Shown: positions 26,910 to 36,376 of the stretch, one piece after another
Position numbering within the stretch: the stretch's first letter is position 1
How the letters are laid out: the number at the start of each line of letters is the position of its first letter
NCBI GenBank assembly: GCA_965208775.1
Contig: OZ242360.1
Span: 620,001 to 684,000 of the forward strand
Length of the DNA stretch: 64,000 nt
Direction: 5' to 3'
DNA from: JAPOVO01 sp026708165
GTDB lineage: Bacteria > Chloroflexota > UBA11872 > VXNJ01
Translations under genes and position numbers: made by a program
Notes under the pieces: model-generated
The model's database searches: none
Seen by the model: the letters and a program-made list of their open reading frames with translations, nothing else
What the model was told of the DNA's origin: nothing

Positions 26910-29730
26910 CCACGCCGCCGCGATGCTGAAGAACCGCAGCGAGAAACTCCCCGGTATAAGTGCCGATAGCAGCAACGTGATCGGGCCGTCCTTCGGCGAC
27001 TATGCGTCCGCCGTCCTCCCCTCCGTCCGGTCCGAGGTCGATGATCCAGTCTGTTGACTTAATCACGTCAAGATTGTGCTCGATAACAACTACCGTATTT
27101 CCTGCATCGACAAGCTTGTGTAGAACTTCGACAAGCCGCCGAACGTCGTCGAAGTGCAGTCCGGTGGTGGGTTCGTCAAGAATGTAGAGCGTCTTGCCTG
27201 TCGAGCGCTTGGCAAGCTCCGTCGCCAGCTTGACCCGCTGCGCTTCACCCCCCGAGAGCGTTGTGGCCTGCTGCCCGAGCGTAAGGTAGCCCAACCCGAC
27301 CCGCTGCAGGCTCTCCAGCCGTCTGGAAATATTGGGAATGCTCCCGAATACCTCGGCGGCAAGGTCTACGCTCATCGCGAGAACGTCGGCAATGTTGTAT
27401 CCCCGGTACAGAATCTCAAGCGCCTCGCGGTTATAGCGCAGACCGTTGCAGGTCTCGCACTCCACGTATACGTCCGGCAGAAACTGCATCTCGATCCTGA
27501 CCACGCCGGCCCCTTGGCAGATCTCGCATCTGCCCCCCTTGACGTTGAACGAAAACCTGCCCGGCTTGTAACCGCGCGCGCGGGCTTCGGGAACGGCGGC
27601 GAAAAGCTCGCGAATGGGACCGAACGCGCCTGAATAGGTCGCGGGATTGGAACGCGGAGTGCGCCCTATGGGGGATTGATCGATGTCGATTACCTTATCC
27701 AGCCATTCGAGTCCTGATATCCCCCGATGTTTCCCCGGAACGTCTCTACTACGGTAAAACCTCCGCGCCGCCGCGCGGTACAGAATGTCGTTTACCAGCG
27801 AACTCTTGCCGGAACCCGAAACTCCGGTGACCCCAATGAACATCCCAAGAGGAAACCGCACGTCGATATCTTTCAGATTGTTGGCGGAAGCTCCCTCAAC
27901 CACGATTTCGTGGCCGTTGCCCTCACGCCTGCGGTCCGGCGCCTCCATGAGCAATTCACCGTTTAGGTAGTTTCCAGTCAACGAGCGTGGCACAGCTTCG
28001 ACGACGTCTACGCTGCCTTCCGCGATAAGCTCGCCGCCGTGGAGACCGGCTCCCGGCCCCAGATCGACTATCCAGTCGGCCCTGCGAATTGCCGCCTCGT
28101 CGTGCTCAACAACCAGCACGCTGTTGCCGCGATCTCTAAGGTCTTCGAGCGTGGCCAGAAGCCGGGCGTTGTCTCGCTGGTGCAGACCTATGCTCGGTTC
28201 GTCGAGTATGTACAGCACTCCTGATAATCGCGACCCGATCTGGGTCGCGAGACGGATTCTTTGCGCCTCGCCGCCGGACAGGGTGGCGGCGCGCCGGTCG
28301 AGCGTCAAATAGTCCAGACCCACGTCCTTGAGGAAAGTCAGCCGCGCATTCAACTCGCGCAATATCGGCTCGGCTATTACCTGTTTTCCACCCACCAGGT
28401 CGCTCCCGTCCAGGAACTCCAGACAGTCGCGCACGGACATTCTGGATACGTCAACGATGGACCGATCCGCGAACTTCACCGCGGCGCTGTCGCGGCGTAT
28501 GCGTCCACCTCGGCAGACCGGACACTCGCGCTGCGCCATATAGCGCTCGACTTCCCGCCTGACATAGTCCGATTCCGTAGCTTCGTACCGGCGCCGCAGG
28601 TAAGGGATAACGCCCTCGAACTCGAAGTCCATCACCCGCCCCGCCGAACCGGCGGGACCCAGCCTTACCGATACGCGGTCGTCGCCGACGCCATACAAGA
28701 TGAGGTCCAGTTTCGCGGGATCGATCCCGCTCACCGGCTCATCGAGTCCAAATCCATGTTTCCGGGACAGCGCCCGTATCACCCGAGAGGTGGTGCTGTG
28801 CCCGCCTCCGATTCGACTCCAGGGGGCGATGGCGCCCGAGCGTATCGAAAGCGACCGGTCCGGTATAACCAGGTCAGGATCGAACTCCATCTTGACGCCC
28901 AGCCCATCGCACTCCGGGCATGCCCCCTTGGGACTGTTGAACGAAAACGAACGAGGCTCGATTTCGGGGAAGCTGATCCCGTCGTAGGGGCAGGTGAGCA
29001 ATTCGGAAAGCAGCAGATCGTCACCGCCGAGAATCTGCACGGAGGCGAAACCACCTCCCAGTTTCAGCGCGGTTTCCAGCGAGTCGGCCAGGCGGTTGCC
29101 GAGGTCGTCGCGCACGATTATTCGATCGACGACTATATCGATGTCGTGTTTGCGGTTCTTGTCGAGCCTGGGAGCCGGCGAGACCTCCATAATCTCGCCG
29201 TCCACTCGCGCGCGCACGAAACCGGCTCGCAAGGCGTCGGCAAAGACGCCCTTGTGCTCCCCCCGCCGTCCTCTTACAACCGGCGCGAGCAGGATAAGAC
29301 GCGTTCCCTCCGGGTGGGCCATGATCGTATCGACCATCTGTTGAATAGACTGGCTGCGAACGGGACGTCCGCATTCTGGACAGTGCGGGTCTCCCACCCG
29401 CGCGAACAAGAGCCGGAGGTAGTCGTAGATTTCCGTGATCGTTCCCACGGTTGATCGAGGATTGCTGGAAACGCCGCGCTGATCGATCGCTATGGCGGGA
29501 GACAGTCCCTCAATGAGGTCAACGTCAGGCTTTTCAAGCTGTCCCAGAAACTGCCGGGCATACGCCGACAGCGACTCCACGTAGCGGCGCTGGCCTTCGG
29601 CGAACAGGGTGTCAAAGGCGAGACTCGACTTGCCCGATCCGGAAACGCCGGTGATGACCACCAACTTGCCTCGTGGGATGTCGACGTTTAGATTCTTGAG
29701 GTTGTGTACGCGAGCGCCCCGAACCCTCAT
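26899..29730 (-). CDS. uvrA: Excinuclease ABC subunit UvrA
   Basis: Damage-recognition ATPase of nucleotide excision repair. The ATG at 29730 begins MRVRGARVHNLKNL and gives 943 aa, the usual size; the frame is open far upstream but that part is not UvrA-like. Two ABC modules are present (Walker A GVSGSGKSS twice, signatures LSGGEAQR twice). Zinc-binding motifs CPECG, CPECDGLG, CPVC and CEIC are visible; one zinc module reads CPYDG, with Asp where E. coli has the second Cys. uvrB lies about 10 kb away on the same strand. Confidence 0.97.
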   Translation of the reverse strand: MRVRGARVHNLKNLNVDIPRGKLVVITGVSGSGKSSLAFDTLFAEGQRRYVESLSAYARQFLGQLEKPDVDLIEGLSPAIAIDQRGVSSNPRSTVGTITEIYDYLRLLFARVGDPHCPECGRPVRSQSIQQMVDTIMAHPEGTRLILLAPVVRGRRGEHKGVFADALRAGFVRARVDGEIMEVSPAPRLDKNRKHDIDIVVDRIIVRDDLGNRLADSLETALKLGGGFASVQILGGDDLLLSELLTCPYDGISFPEIEPRSFSFNSPKGACPECDGLGVKMEFDPDLVIPDRSLSIRSGAIAPWSRIGGGHSTTSRVIRALSRKHGFGLDEPVSGIDPAKLDLILYGVGDDRVSVRLGPAGSAGRVMDFEFEGVIPYLRRRYEATESDYVRREVERYMAQRECPVCRGGRIRRDSAAVKFADRSIVDVSRMSVRDCLEFLDGSDLVGGKQVIAEPILRELNARLTFLKDVGLDYLTLDRRAATLSGGEAQRIRLATQIGSRLSGVLYILDEPSIGLHQRDNARLLATLEDLRDRGNSVLVVEHDEAAIRRADWIVDLGPGAGLHGGELIAEGSVDVVEAVPRSLTGNYLNGELLMEAPDRRREGNGHEIVVEGASANNLKDIDVRFPLGMFIGVTGVSGSGKSSLVNDILYRAAARRFYRSRDVPGKHRGISGLEWLDKVIDIDQSPIGRTPRSNPATYSGAFGPIRELFAAVPEARARGYKPGRFSFNVKGGRCEICQGAGVVRIEMQFLPDVYVECETCNGLRYNREALEILYRGYNIADVLAMSVDLAAEVFGSIPNISRRLESLQRVGLGYLTLGQQATTLSGGEAQRVKLATELAKRSTGKTLYILDEPTTGLHFDDVRRLVEVLHKLVDAGNTVVVIEHNLDVIKSTDWIIDLGPDGGEDGGRIVAEGRPDHVAAIGTYTGEFLAAVLQHRGGVAIA

Positions 29731-29952
29731 GTGGTCGACGCCGCCGTCGCTGTCCCTGATGTCTGCGGTTTGCAAACGGCCCTTTCCCGAGGAGGCTTGA
29801 TTATCACTGGTGATCGTCCCGGAGCGATGTGGACGGACAAGTCTCCGGATTGGCGCAGTCGGCGCCTCCTCATTATAGGAACCGCACCGCACCGCGCTCG
29901 CAGTGGACGCGCCGTCATTCGGACACCGCTGATCGATGGAGCGCTCGACTAA

Positions 29953-30531
29953 TTGAGTGCGGCTCGGCGGAGAGAATCCGACCCAGGGTCGACCCAGCTT
30001 TTCGGATCGCGCGACATCCGCAAGACCGACGCTCGCGTCGAGCTGCTTGGCAACGTGGACGAGCTGGTCTCCGCGTTGGGGGTCGCCCGGTCTAACCTGG
30101 ACCACCCGGGCACGGACCGGATTCTGGCCCTCATTCAGGCAAGATTGCTTGCGACGGGAGCCGCTATCGCCGATCCGGATTCCCGTCACGGAGTGGGACT
30201 GACGGCGCAGGACGCCGACGCGCTCGGACAAGCGACCGAGGCGCTCAGCCGGTCGCTGCCGAAACTGACCAACTTCATTCTTCCGGGCGGAAACGCGGGG
30301 GCGGCGGCCATTCACCTGGCGCGGTCCGTTTGCCGACGCGCGGAGAGGTCGGCCCACACCTTGAGCACCATGGAACGTGTCCCGAAGCCTATTCTCGATT
30401 TCCTTAACCGGCTGTCCACTTACTTGTTCCACCTGGCGCGGAGGCAGACCGCGCGTTCAGGCGAAACCGACGTTGTCTGGTCCAAATCCGAGCCTCTGAC
30501 CGCCGAAGACTTGGACCCTGACGGTGCATAA
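29953..30531 (+). CDS. Cob(I)alamin adenosyltransferase (PduO/EutT-type ATR)
   Basis: Adds adenosyl from ATP to cobalamin. The 192-aa helical protein shows LLGNVDELVSALGVAR, 'FILPGGNAGAAAIHLARSV', CRRAER and FLNRLSTYLFHLAR, the ATR signatures. A TTG directly after an in-frame stop is the only available start. The N-terminal ATP-binding stretch, usually a 'TRTGDxGxT' pattern, reads RRRESDPGSTQLFG, so it is degenerate. It is divergent from uvrA and 37 bp upstream of a lipid synthase gene. Confidence 0.85.
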   Translation: MSAARRRESDPGSTQLFGSRDIRKTDARVELLGNVDELVSALGVARSNLDHPGTDRILALIQARLLATGAAIADPDSRHGVGLTAQDADALGQATEALSRSLPKLTNFILPGGNAGAAAIHLARSVCRRAERSAHTLSTMERVPKPILDFLNRLSTYLFHLARRQTARSGETDVVWSKSEPLTAEDLDPDGA

Positions 30532-30568
30532 TGCTCCTGAAGGCCGTCGCCGCTAGGAAGACTCGATC

Positions 30569-31159
30569 TTGCGAGGCTCATACTCGACCCTCGAAACACG
30601 CGCCCTAGGACCGTTCCGTGCTCTACTCGCGCGGATACTCATTCCGATAGTCTGGCTCCTCGTCAAGCTGAGAGTCCCGCCCAATGCCGTTTCGCTCAGC
30701 CAGATTCCGGTGGGGATTGTCGCGGCGGCCCTCGTCACATACTCGCCGCGAGTGTCTTTCCTGCTCTTCGTATTCGCCGTGGCCATCGACGGGATCGACG
30801 GCGCGTTGGCCAGGCATCTTGGCAAGGAATCGAATCACGGAGCGCTGGTCGATCAGGTGAGCGATCACGCGCGCGAGATCGCGATGATCGCTGGGCTGGC
30901 GTTTTCAGGAGCGCTCAACGGCGGTCTGGCCGCGGCCTACGCGTTCAGTCATCCGCTCTCGAATTTCATGCTCTACCTGGGATCCGCAAAGCTCGTCCGC
31001 GCTCCGTTCGCCGTCAAGACGTGGATGAGCTTCTACCCGTTTCTGTTCCTATACCTCTGGTTTGAGATCAACTACCTCGACATTGCCGCTGGGATATCGA
31101 CCGGCGCGATGGTGATCGTCTCCTTCTGGCTGCTCTGGTCGCTGCGAAAACGGATGTGA
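30569..31159 (+). CDS. CDP-alcohol phosphatidyltransferase family protein
   Basis: Integral membrane enzyme that swaps CMP of a CDP-alcohol for another alcohol in phospholipid synthesis. The 196-aa protein starts at TTG. The diagnostic motif D-x2-DG-x2-AR-x8-G-x3-D-x3-D is complete: DGIDGALAR, then eight residues, then GALVDQVSD. About five hydrophobic helices surround it. The specific product (phosphatidylglycerol phosphate, inositol phosphate or other) cannot be told from the sequence. Confidence 0.88.
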   Translation: MRGSYSTLETRALGPFRALLARILIPIVWLLVKLRVPPNAVSLSQIPVGIVAAALVTYSPRVSFLLFVFAVAIDGIDGALARHLGKESNHGALVDQVSDHAREIAMIAGLAFSGALNGGLAAAYAFSHPLSNFMLYLGSAKLVRAPFAVKTWMSFYPFLFLYLWFEINYLDIAAGISTGAMVIVSFWLLWSLRKRM

Positions 31160-31396
31160 CGCCAGGCGAGCCTCGGCTATCAAACATCTAGTGTCTGCCC
31201 ATAAGAACAATCACCGAATTGATTCGGTCGTCCGAAATCGGCAGGGTTTCCGCGGGAGGCATGGGGCCAAACACGCCGGCCTGACCACCGGCTTGTGTCT
31301 GAGATCAGGAATTCATCCAAAACGTTATCCGCAGTCCGATGGCCGCTTCCGGCTAAGCTCCCGCAATGGAAACGGAGTTGTGGTCAGCGGCAACCG

Positions 31397-31936
31397 ATGA
31401 TTGAGCCTTCACGAATCTACTTGTCCCGAGAAGACATCGCCGGGATGGTCGAGCGGTTGGCCAGCGAGATCGACGGAAACTACCGTGACCGGTCTCTGAC
31501 CCTGATAGGCGTGCTCCGGGGAGGTTTCGTGTTCCTTGCCGACCTGGCCCGGCAACTGCAAACGCCGGTGCGGCGGGTGGACTTCGTCAGCGTTGAAAGC
31601 TACGGCGCGAAAATGGTGAGCACGGGCAGGCCACGCATCATTCAAGGTGTATCCAGGGAGTCGGTTGCCGGACAGGACGTGCTAATAGTGGAAGACATCG
31701 TGGACACCGGCGCTACCACCTCCGCCGTGCTGCGCAACTTACGGCGCCACGATCCGGCATCCGTTAGTCTCTGCGCCCTGCTGGACAAGCCGTCCCGTAG
31801 GCAGGTAGACGTTTCGGTCGACTACGTGGGCATGACCATACCCGACTATTTTGTGGTCGGGTACGGCCTCGACTTCGACCAGCGTTACCGCGATCTGCCC
31901 GAAATTTGGGTGATTGAGCCGGCGCTCGAAGATTGA
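31397..31936 (+). CDS. hpt: Hypoxanthine phosphoribosyltransferase
   Basis: Purine salvage enzyme that makes IMP and GMP from free bases and PRPP. The ATG at 31397 gives 179 aa, the family length; a longer frame upstream is not conserved. The PRPP loop is VEDIVDTGATTSAV, with 'VLRGGFVFLADLAR' earlier and 'IPDYFVVGYGLDFDQRYRDL' near the end, a strong Hpt signature. The 237 bp upstream hold no recognised gene. Confidence 0.95.
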   Translation: MIEPSRIYLSREDIAGMVERLASEIDGNYRDRSLTLIGVLRGGFVFLADLARQLQTPVRRVDFVSVESYGAKMVSTGRPRIIQGVSRESVAGQDVLIVEDIVDTGATTSAVLRNLRRHDPASVSLCALLDKPSRRQVDVSVDYVGMTIPDYFVVGYGLDFDQRYRDLPEIWVIEPALED

Positions 31937-31999
31937 CTCGACGCGATCCCCTCCCGCTGACATCTGCCTATTTTTCTAAAACCAAGCGGTTCCGGAAAA

Positions 32000-32857
32000 T
32001 CATCTCTCCGGGCGGGAAGCCCTGATCGAAAACATCAGCGGAAGATCGGGTTTGCCTGCGGGCATCCTCCACCATCCTTCGCGGTCCTGCTCCAGGAACG
32101 GAAACGCCTTCCAGGCAATGAACGGAAACTCGTTCAAGTACTCGATTCGCAGGCCGGCGCTGACTAACGAGTTGACTATGTCAGCAATGCTATGGCTCCA
32201 CTCGTAGCTTTCATAGGTGGTCTGGTCGCCCTCGGAAGCGTAGGTGCCCGTATCAAAGTATCTCGCCGGTTCGCGGCCGTGAAAGTAAGGATCGGTAACT
32301 CGCAGACCGGTAACAGAGTCCTCGTCATCGAATATGTTCATGAGCATGTGATGTTCGACTATGTAGAAGAACCCGCCCGGCTTAAGGAAATGCGCTATCA
32401 CCTCTGCCCATCTGTGCAGGTCGGGTAGCCAGCAGAGCACTCCGTACGACGTGAAAACGATGTCGAACCGGTCGTCCAGGTGTCGAGGCAGCTCGTAGAT
32501 GTTCGAGCGGACGAACTTCGCACCCAGATCTTCGTCCTCACTGAGCCGCCGCGCCGTCGATACTGCCTGCTCGGAAAAGTCCACGCCTGTTACTCGGGCG
32601 CCCCTTCTAGCCAGCGAGAGACTGTCGAGTCCGAAGTGGCACTGGAGGTGAAGCAGCGACTTTCCGGCAATGTTGCCAAGCTCCTCGACCTCGACGCTCT
32701 TCAACGTACAATTGCCGGCCTTGAATCCGGCCACGTCGTAATAGTCCGAGTCGAAGTGGAGCGCAACCCAGTCGTCCCAGCTCCTCCTGTTGGTCGCCAG
32801 ATATTCCTTCTCCGCGGCGTCGCGGGACGCCGCCGCGCCTTCAGGACTCAAGTTCAA
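32000..32857 (-). CDS. Class I SAM-dependent methyltransferase
   Basis: A 285-aa protein with the Rossmann methyltransferase fold: motif I LLHLQCHFGLDSLSLAR, acidic strand VTGVDFSEQA and 'FDIVFTSYGVLCWLPDL', with the post-motif 'LKPGGFFYIVEHHM'. Relatives methylate small molecules; the substrate is unknown. The TTG start overlaps the stop of an upstream pseudogene fragment of a metallo-beta-lactamase protein whose intact paralogue lies at 36377-37237. Starts further in are also possible. Confidence 0.85.
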   Translation of the reverse strand: MNLSPEGAAASRDAAEKEYLATNRRSWDDWVALHFDSDYYDVAGFKAGNCTLKSVEVEELGNIAGKSLLHLQCHFGLDSLSLARRGARVTGVDFSEQAVSTARRLSEDEDLGAKFVRSNIYELPRHLDDRFDIVFTSYGVLCWLPDLHRWAEVIAHFLKPGGFFYIVEHHMLMNIFDDEDSVTGLRVTDPYFHGREPARYFDTGTYASEGDQTTYESYEWSHSIADIVNSLVSAGLRIEYLNEFPFIAWKAFPFLEQDREGWWRMPAGKPDLPLMFSIRASRPER

Positions 32858-33005
32858 GCATCTCCTCGCCCGAAGTGAGAGGGGCGTCGTAGATTTCCTT
32901 GGCCGCGACGATCACCCGGCTCCTCACGGCCACCCCGTCGATCAATTCATTTTGATGGATGAGCGTCAACTTTCTACCATTGAATCCAGCGGCCGGTTCC
33001 GGCAT
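32841..33005 (-). pseudogene. 3' fragment of a metallo-beta-lactamase-fold hydrolase gene
   Basis: Translation gives 54 residues containing LTLIHQNELID and EIYDAPLTSGEEMLELES, which match the C-terminus of the intact hydrolase at 36377-37237 (MVLVHQNEMID and GIYDGPVIWGEEMLEIEV). The rest of the gene, including the zinc-binding HHHSDHD part, is absent. The fragment runs directly into the methyltransferase gene, preserving the gene order hydrolase then methyltransferase. Confidence 0.85.
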
Positions 33006-33100
33006 CGCTACGATTAGCGGTCGCTTGCAGTTAGGGTACGATACTCGGCAGTCGAATCGGCCGACGACTAAGCGTAGGCGCTGGCGTGGAGGAATTGAGA

Positions 33101-34264
33101 ATGTTGCAGACTCGAGGATCAGTCATGGCGGTCTTTGCGCCGGCGCGGACACGACCAGGTTTTCGCTTTTTCGCCATGGCAGCCGTCGCGGCGGCGTTGG
33201 CCGCGGTTTTCACGGTGGTTGGCGCCACCGGGCGGGCCGCAGCGGACCATCCGGACTGTGAGTTTGTGCTCGGATTCGCATCAGTCCAGGCCATGGCTCC
33301 GGACACCATCGGCGACTGCCTGGACAACGAGCAGCACGATCCAAGTGACGGAATCACGCGCCAGTCGACAGCGGGTGGAGTGCTCCTCTGGGATAAGGCG
33401 ACCAATTGGACCGCCTTCACCGATGGCTACCAAACATGGGTAAACGGCCCGCAGGGCCTGCAAGAGCGGCTGAGTATCGAGCGGTTCGAATGGGAGCCGG
33501 CATCGATTGCCGTGGGTGCAACCGCTGAGGCGGACGGGCAGACTCTGGCCTACGTGTCCGAGGCCATCGCCGCGTATGAGCGGGACGGCCTCGAGGCGAC
33601 TGTGGCGCACTACAACAGCGAGGCAAGTATCGAGGGTGACCGCTCGCTGATGATGGTCGACCGGTCTTCACTGACATTGTTGGCGGCGCCGATTTTCCGC
33701 AACCTGGTCGGGTCCGACGGATTTGAGCTGGGGAAGGCGATCGCCGCGGCGACGGAGGAGGGAGTCTGGGTCGAATACCTCTGGCCTCATCCGGTGACGT
33801 TGCAGGAAGCCCAGAAGGTTACGTTCGCCATTCGCCACGACGGGCGGATTTTTGCTTCGGGCTATTACCCCGCGGCCGAAGATCCGGAGGCGAACACGAT
33901 GGCGTACGTGCAGGCCGCGATCGATCGCTACGAGCGCGACGGCCTGGAGGCAACGGTTGCGTACTACAACAGCACCGAGAGCTTCGACGGTGCGTCGTTC
34001 CTGTTCCTGGTCGATGAGAACGACCTCTACCTTGTGAATCCTCTGATACCGCAACGGATTGGCACGGACGTCAAACTCCTAACGGCACGTGGGCTCGACG
34101 GCATGTTGTACGACTTCGGCATACAGGTTGCCTCAGTGTCCGAGGACGGACGCTGGTTCCACAACCTGCGGCCTTCGGCCCAGGGTACCGGCAGCGCCAC
34201 GCACGTGTGGGTCATTCGGCACGACGGTCTGCTGTTCGGGTCAGCCTACTTCGACGATGAGTAG
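33101..34264 (+). CDS. Secreted protein with FVLGFA domain and two Cache-like repeats
   Basis: The ATG at 33101 follows GGAGG by about 8 bases and gives 387 aa. A signal peptide (hydrophobic about 26-45, AAA-D site) is followed by an about 80-residue domain (CEFVLGFASVQAM, TRQSTAGGVLLW, WTAFTDGYQTWVNG) that recurs in the protein at 44327. Two related modules follow, each with 'AIxxYERDGLEATVAxYNS', 'FLVDENDLYLVN' and 'IRHDGRIFASGYY', resembling single Cache sensor domains. A role in extracellular ligand binding is an inference. A strong terminator follows. Confidence 0.8.
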   Translation: MLQTRGSVMAVFAPARTRPGFRFFAMAAVAAALAAVFTVVGATGRAAADHPDCEFVLGFASVQAMAPDTIGDCLDNEQHDPSDGITRQSTAGGVLLWDKATNWTAFTDGYQTWVNGPQGLQERLSIERFEWEPASIAVGATAEADGQTLAYVSEAIAAYERDGLEATVAHYNSEASIEGDRSLMMVDRSSLTLLAAPIFRNLVGSDGFELGKAIAAATEEGVWVEYLWPHPVTLQEAQKVTFAIRHDGRIFASGYYPAAEDPEANTMAYVQAAIDRYERDGLEATVAYYNSTESFDGASFLFLVDENDLYLVNPLIPQRIGTDVKLLTARGLDGMLYDFGIQVASVSEDGRWFHNLRPSAQGTGSATHVWVIRHDGLLFGSAYFDDE

Positions 34265-34276
34265 CAGCTAGTCGGG

Positions 34277-34295
34277 CGCCCTTCGTCGAAGGGCG
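34277..34295 (+). terminator. Hairpin downstream of the secreted Cache-like gene
   Basis: An 8-bp perfect stem CGCCCTTC/GAAGGGCG with a 3-base loop lies 12 bp after the stop codon. No T run follows; it may act with the larger hairpin 8 bp further on. Confidence 0.4.
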
Positions 34296-34303
34296 TCCTG
34301 TCA

Positions 34304-34341
34304 AGAGCCTCACCGGCGGACGGTTTCGCCGGTGAGGCTCT
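34304..34341 (+). terminator. Rho-independent terminator
   Basis: A 15-bp perfect stem (AGAGCCTCACCGGCG with its complement) and an 8-base loop end in TTGTTTA. It terminates the secreted-protein gene and lies before the convergent permease. Confidence 0.75.
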
Positions 34342-34406
34342 TTGTTTATGTGGATCAGCAGTCAACCGCCTGCCCGGGTTGTCGACAGGCGACCGACGGA
34401 TTTGGA

Positions 34407-36140
34407 TCAGTGACGCTCGGTCGCCGAATCGAGGACGTGTTTATCGACCCGGCAAGTCACGATATCGACTCCGTAGTACTTGCGATGATGGACCGATGTG
34501 GCGAAGTGCCGAAGCAACCTTGTCGACAGTTGATGTGCGTCGTCGGCAGACACCTGGTCGCTAACAAGAGCAAGTTGATCTTCGATATTTCCTTCAACAT
34601 CTTCACGCGAATACACGATCAGCTCAATCTCGGCGGCATCACCATCGGCATGAACCGAGGCACTCAACCGGCGTTCCTGATCGGAACCGTTCTCGCCGCT
34701 TTGGTCCATGAGCGTGAGCAAAACCTCTTCAACGGCCAGATTCAGTCGCATCTTCGCCTGATCACTCCACCCGTGTCTGGATGCGAATGCCTCCAAAAAC
34801 ACAGAGATGTCGGTCAATGACGAAGCCGAGAGGTCAACGTTGAGTCTCCGACGCCAAAAGCCTCTAAAACCCGTAGCCACTGTCATGCCGATTGCCGTGA
34901 CCCCGCCCACGATGATCGTATTGCCGATCAAATCTCCCAGGATGCCATCGCTCAGCCGGCCAAAGCTGGCTGCTGAAATGCCCAGCACCATGGAGACACC
35001 GACTATGACGGCCTTTCTGTAATCCATGGGTCCGGTGAACACCGCTTTGGATCCCTCAATGAAGAGAAGTCCGAAAATGATGATGAATACCGCGGCAACG
35101 ACGGAATCCGGAGTCGCGGCGAGCAGGGCGACGATCTTTGCGAAAGGCGCAATCAGGAGAGTCAGCAGACCCAGGTATATCCCAACACTCCGGGCAGCAT
35201 TCCCCGTAAAGCCTATGTAGACAGCCGTAGACGACCACGGAGCGGCAACGGGCAGTGTTGCCAGGAGCCCAGTCAGCAGAGTGCTGGCTCCATACAGGCT
35301 GAGTCCGCTCTGGATTTTCCTGAAGTCCAAGGCAACCGGACTGCGGTATGAAGCACGGTTGATTATTGAGAGATCTCCGACGACTTTCAGGAACGCCGTC
35401 AGCTTGACAACCAGGAACGCCGGCAGCAACGACCAAAACTGTAGACCAAAGTCGAGTCCCCGCACGGGCCATTCAAAGTCTGTAATGCTCAACCACGGTG
35501 CTTCCGTTATCTGGTCAGCATCGTAGAGACCCATGGGAACGGCCACCACCAGACCGAACGCTACCGCGATCGGCAGCGTCCAGATCCGTCGCGCCTCCGA
35601 GGACTGCACGGCTCCCCAAAGACCCGCGGCAAGAGCCACAATCCCTGGTACCAGGACGACGACCGACTGGTCTTGCGAATGGCTTATCGTCCGGTCCACA
35701 AAAAAGGGCACGGCGGAGGCCGCCACGAGCATGATGACAACTCCGCTTACTGTTGGTGTGAATACTCGCCTGAGCGACGCGAGACGCGAGACAAGCAAAA
35801 ACTGGAGGAGGGTAGTGGTAATCACCAGGCTCGCCAAAAGGCCGGGCCCCCCTCTTGCAAGAGCCAGGACCGACACTGCAAGGAGAGGGACATTCAGGTT
35901 GGTGACAACCAGGCCTCCCGATCCCATATAACGAAACGGGAAAGCATGCAGAATCATGCTTAAACCGGTGATTGCCAACCCTGTGAACATGGCCCAAGCG
36001 AGATAGTTGTCAGATTCACCAGAAGCCCGAATTACGAACGTCGTGAGCAAGACGACGCTAATCGTATTAGGAACGAAGATAAGAAGAGCCGCGCCAAGCG
36101 CCTGCCGTGGTGGGCACTTGTCAGCCGGCTCGTACCGCAT
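34407..36140 (-). CDS. NCS2-type purine/pyrimidine permease fused to a HATPase-like domain
   Basis: The ATG at 36140 begins MRYEPADKCPP, matching NCS2 permeases, and gives 577 aa. About 12-14 membrane helices (20-445) carry the transporter, likely for xanthine, uracil or a related base. A soluble C-terminal domain (about 455-577) resembles the anti-sigma/serine-kinase type HATPase fold: 'MRLNLAVEEVLLTLMDQ'. The ATP-binding N-box Asn is not evident, so it may bind rather than hydrolyse nucleotide, perhaps sensing. Fusions like this occur in other bacteria but their role is unknown. Confidence 0.8.
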   Translation of the reverse strand: MRYEPADKCPPRQALGAALLIFVPNTISVVLLTTFVIRASGESDNYLAWAMFTGLAITGLSMILHAFPFRYMGSGGLVVTNLNVPLLAVSVLALARGGPGLLASLVITTTLLQFLLVSRLASLRRVFTPTVSGVVIMLVAASAVPFFVDRTISHSQDQSVVVLVPGIVALAAGLWGAVQSSEARRIWTLPIAVAFGLVVAVPMGLYDADQITEAPWLSITDFEWPVRGLDFGLQFWSLLPAFLVVKLTAFLKVVGDLSIINRASYRSPVALDFRKIQSGLSLYGASTLLTGLLATLPVAAPWSSTAVYIGFTGNAARSVGIYLGLLTLLIAPFAKIVALLAATPDSVVAAVFIIIFGLLFIEGSKAVFTGPMDYRKAVIVGVSMVLGISAASFGRLSDGILGDLIGNTIIVGGVTAIGMTVATGFRGFWRRRLNVDLSASSLTDISVFLEAFASRHGWSDQAKMRLNLAVEEVLLTLMDQSGENGSDQERRLSASVHADGDAAEIELIVYSREDVEGNIEDQLALVSDQVSADDAHQLSTRLLRHFATSVHHRKYYGVDIVTCRVDKHVLDSATERH

Positions 36141-36232
36141 CCTGACCATCCAGCTTGATACGCCAAGAATGACGCGGAGTGCCAATGCTGTGAGCGAAGC
36201 TCCTCAGCCCCGGCGTATGGTATCAAAATCTG

Positions 36233-36374
36233 CTAGAAATCCACCGCCCATCCGCCGAAGTAGGGAGGCCGGCAAAGCACTCCGTACCACCCCGAAATGT
36301 CGAACCGGTCATCCCAACTTTCTCCGCTGGAAGCCAGGTATCCGCTCTCGGCAGCGTTACGGCAACCGGCAGCC
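36233..36374 (-). pseudogene. Internally deleted remnant of the methyltransferase gene
   Basis: Directly after the hydrolase stop the frame reads EAAGCRNAAESGYLAS, SWDD, then RFDISGWYGVLC before a TAG. This matches the intact methyltransferase at 32000-32857 at its N-terminus (EGAAASRDAAEKEYLAT, SWDD) joined to its middle (RFDIVFTSYGVLC). About 100 codons are missing between the two parts and everything after is lost. Confidence 0.85.
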
Positions 36375-36376
36375 TC

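Noticed and set aside
28261..29454. 397-codon plus-strand frame
   Set aside because: Antisense shadow of uvrA in GC-rich sequence; composition is irregular and no motif is seen.
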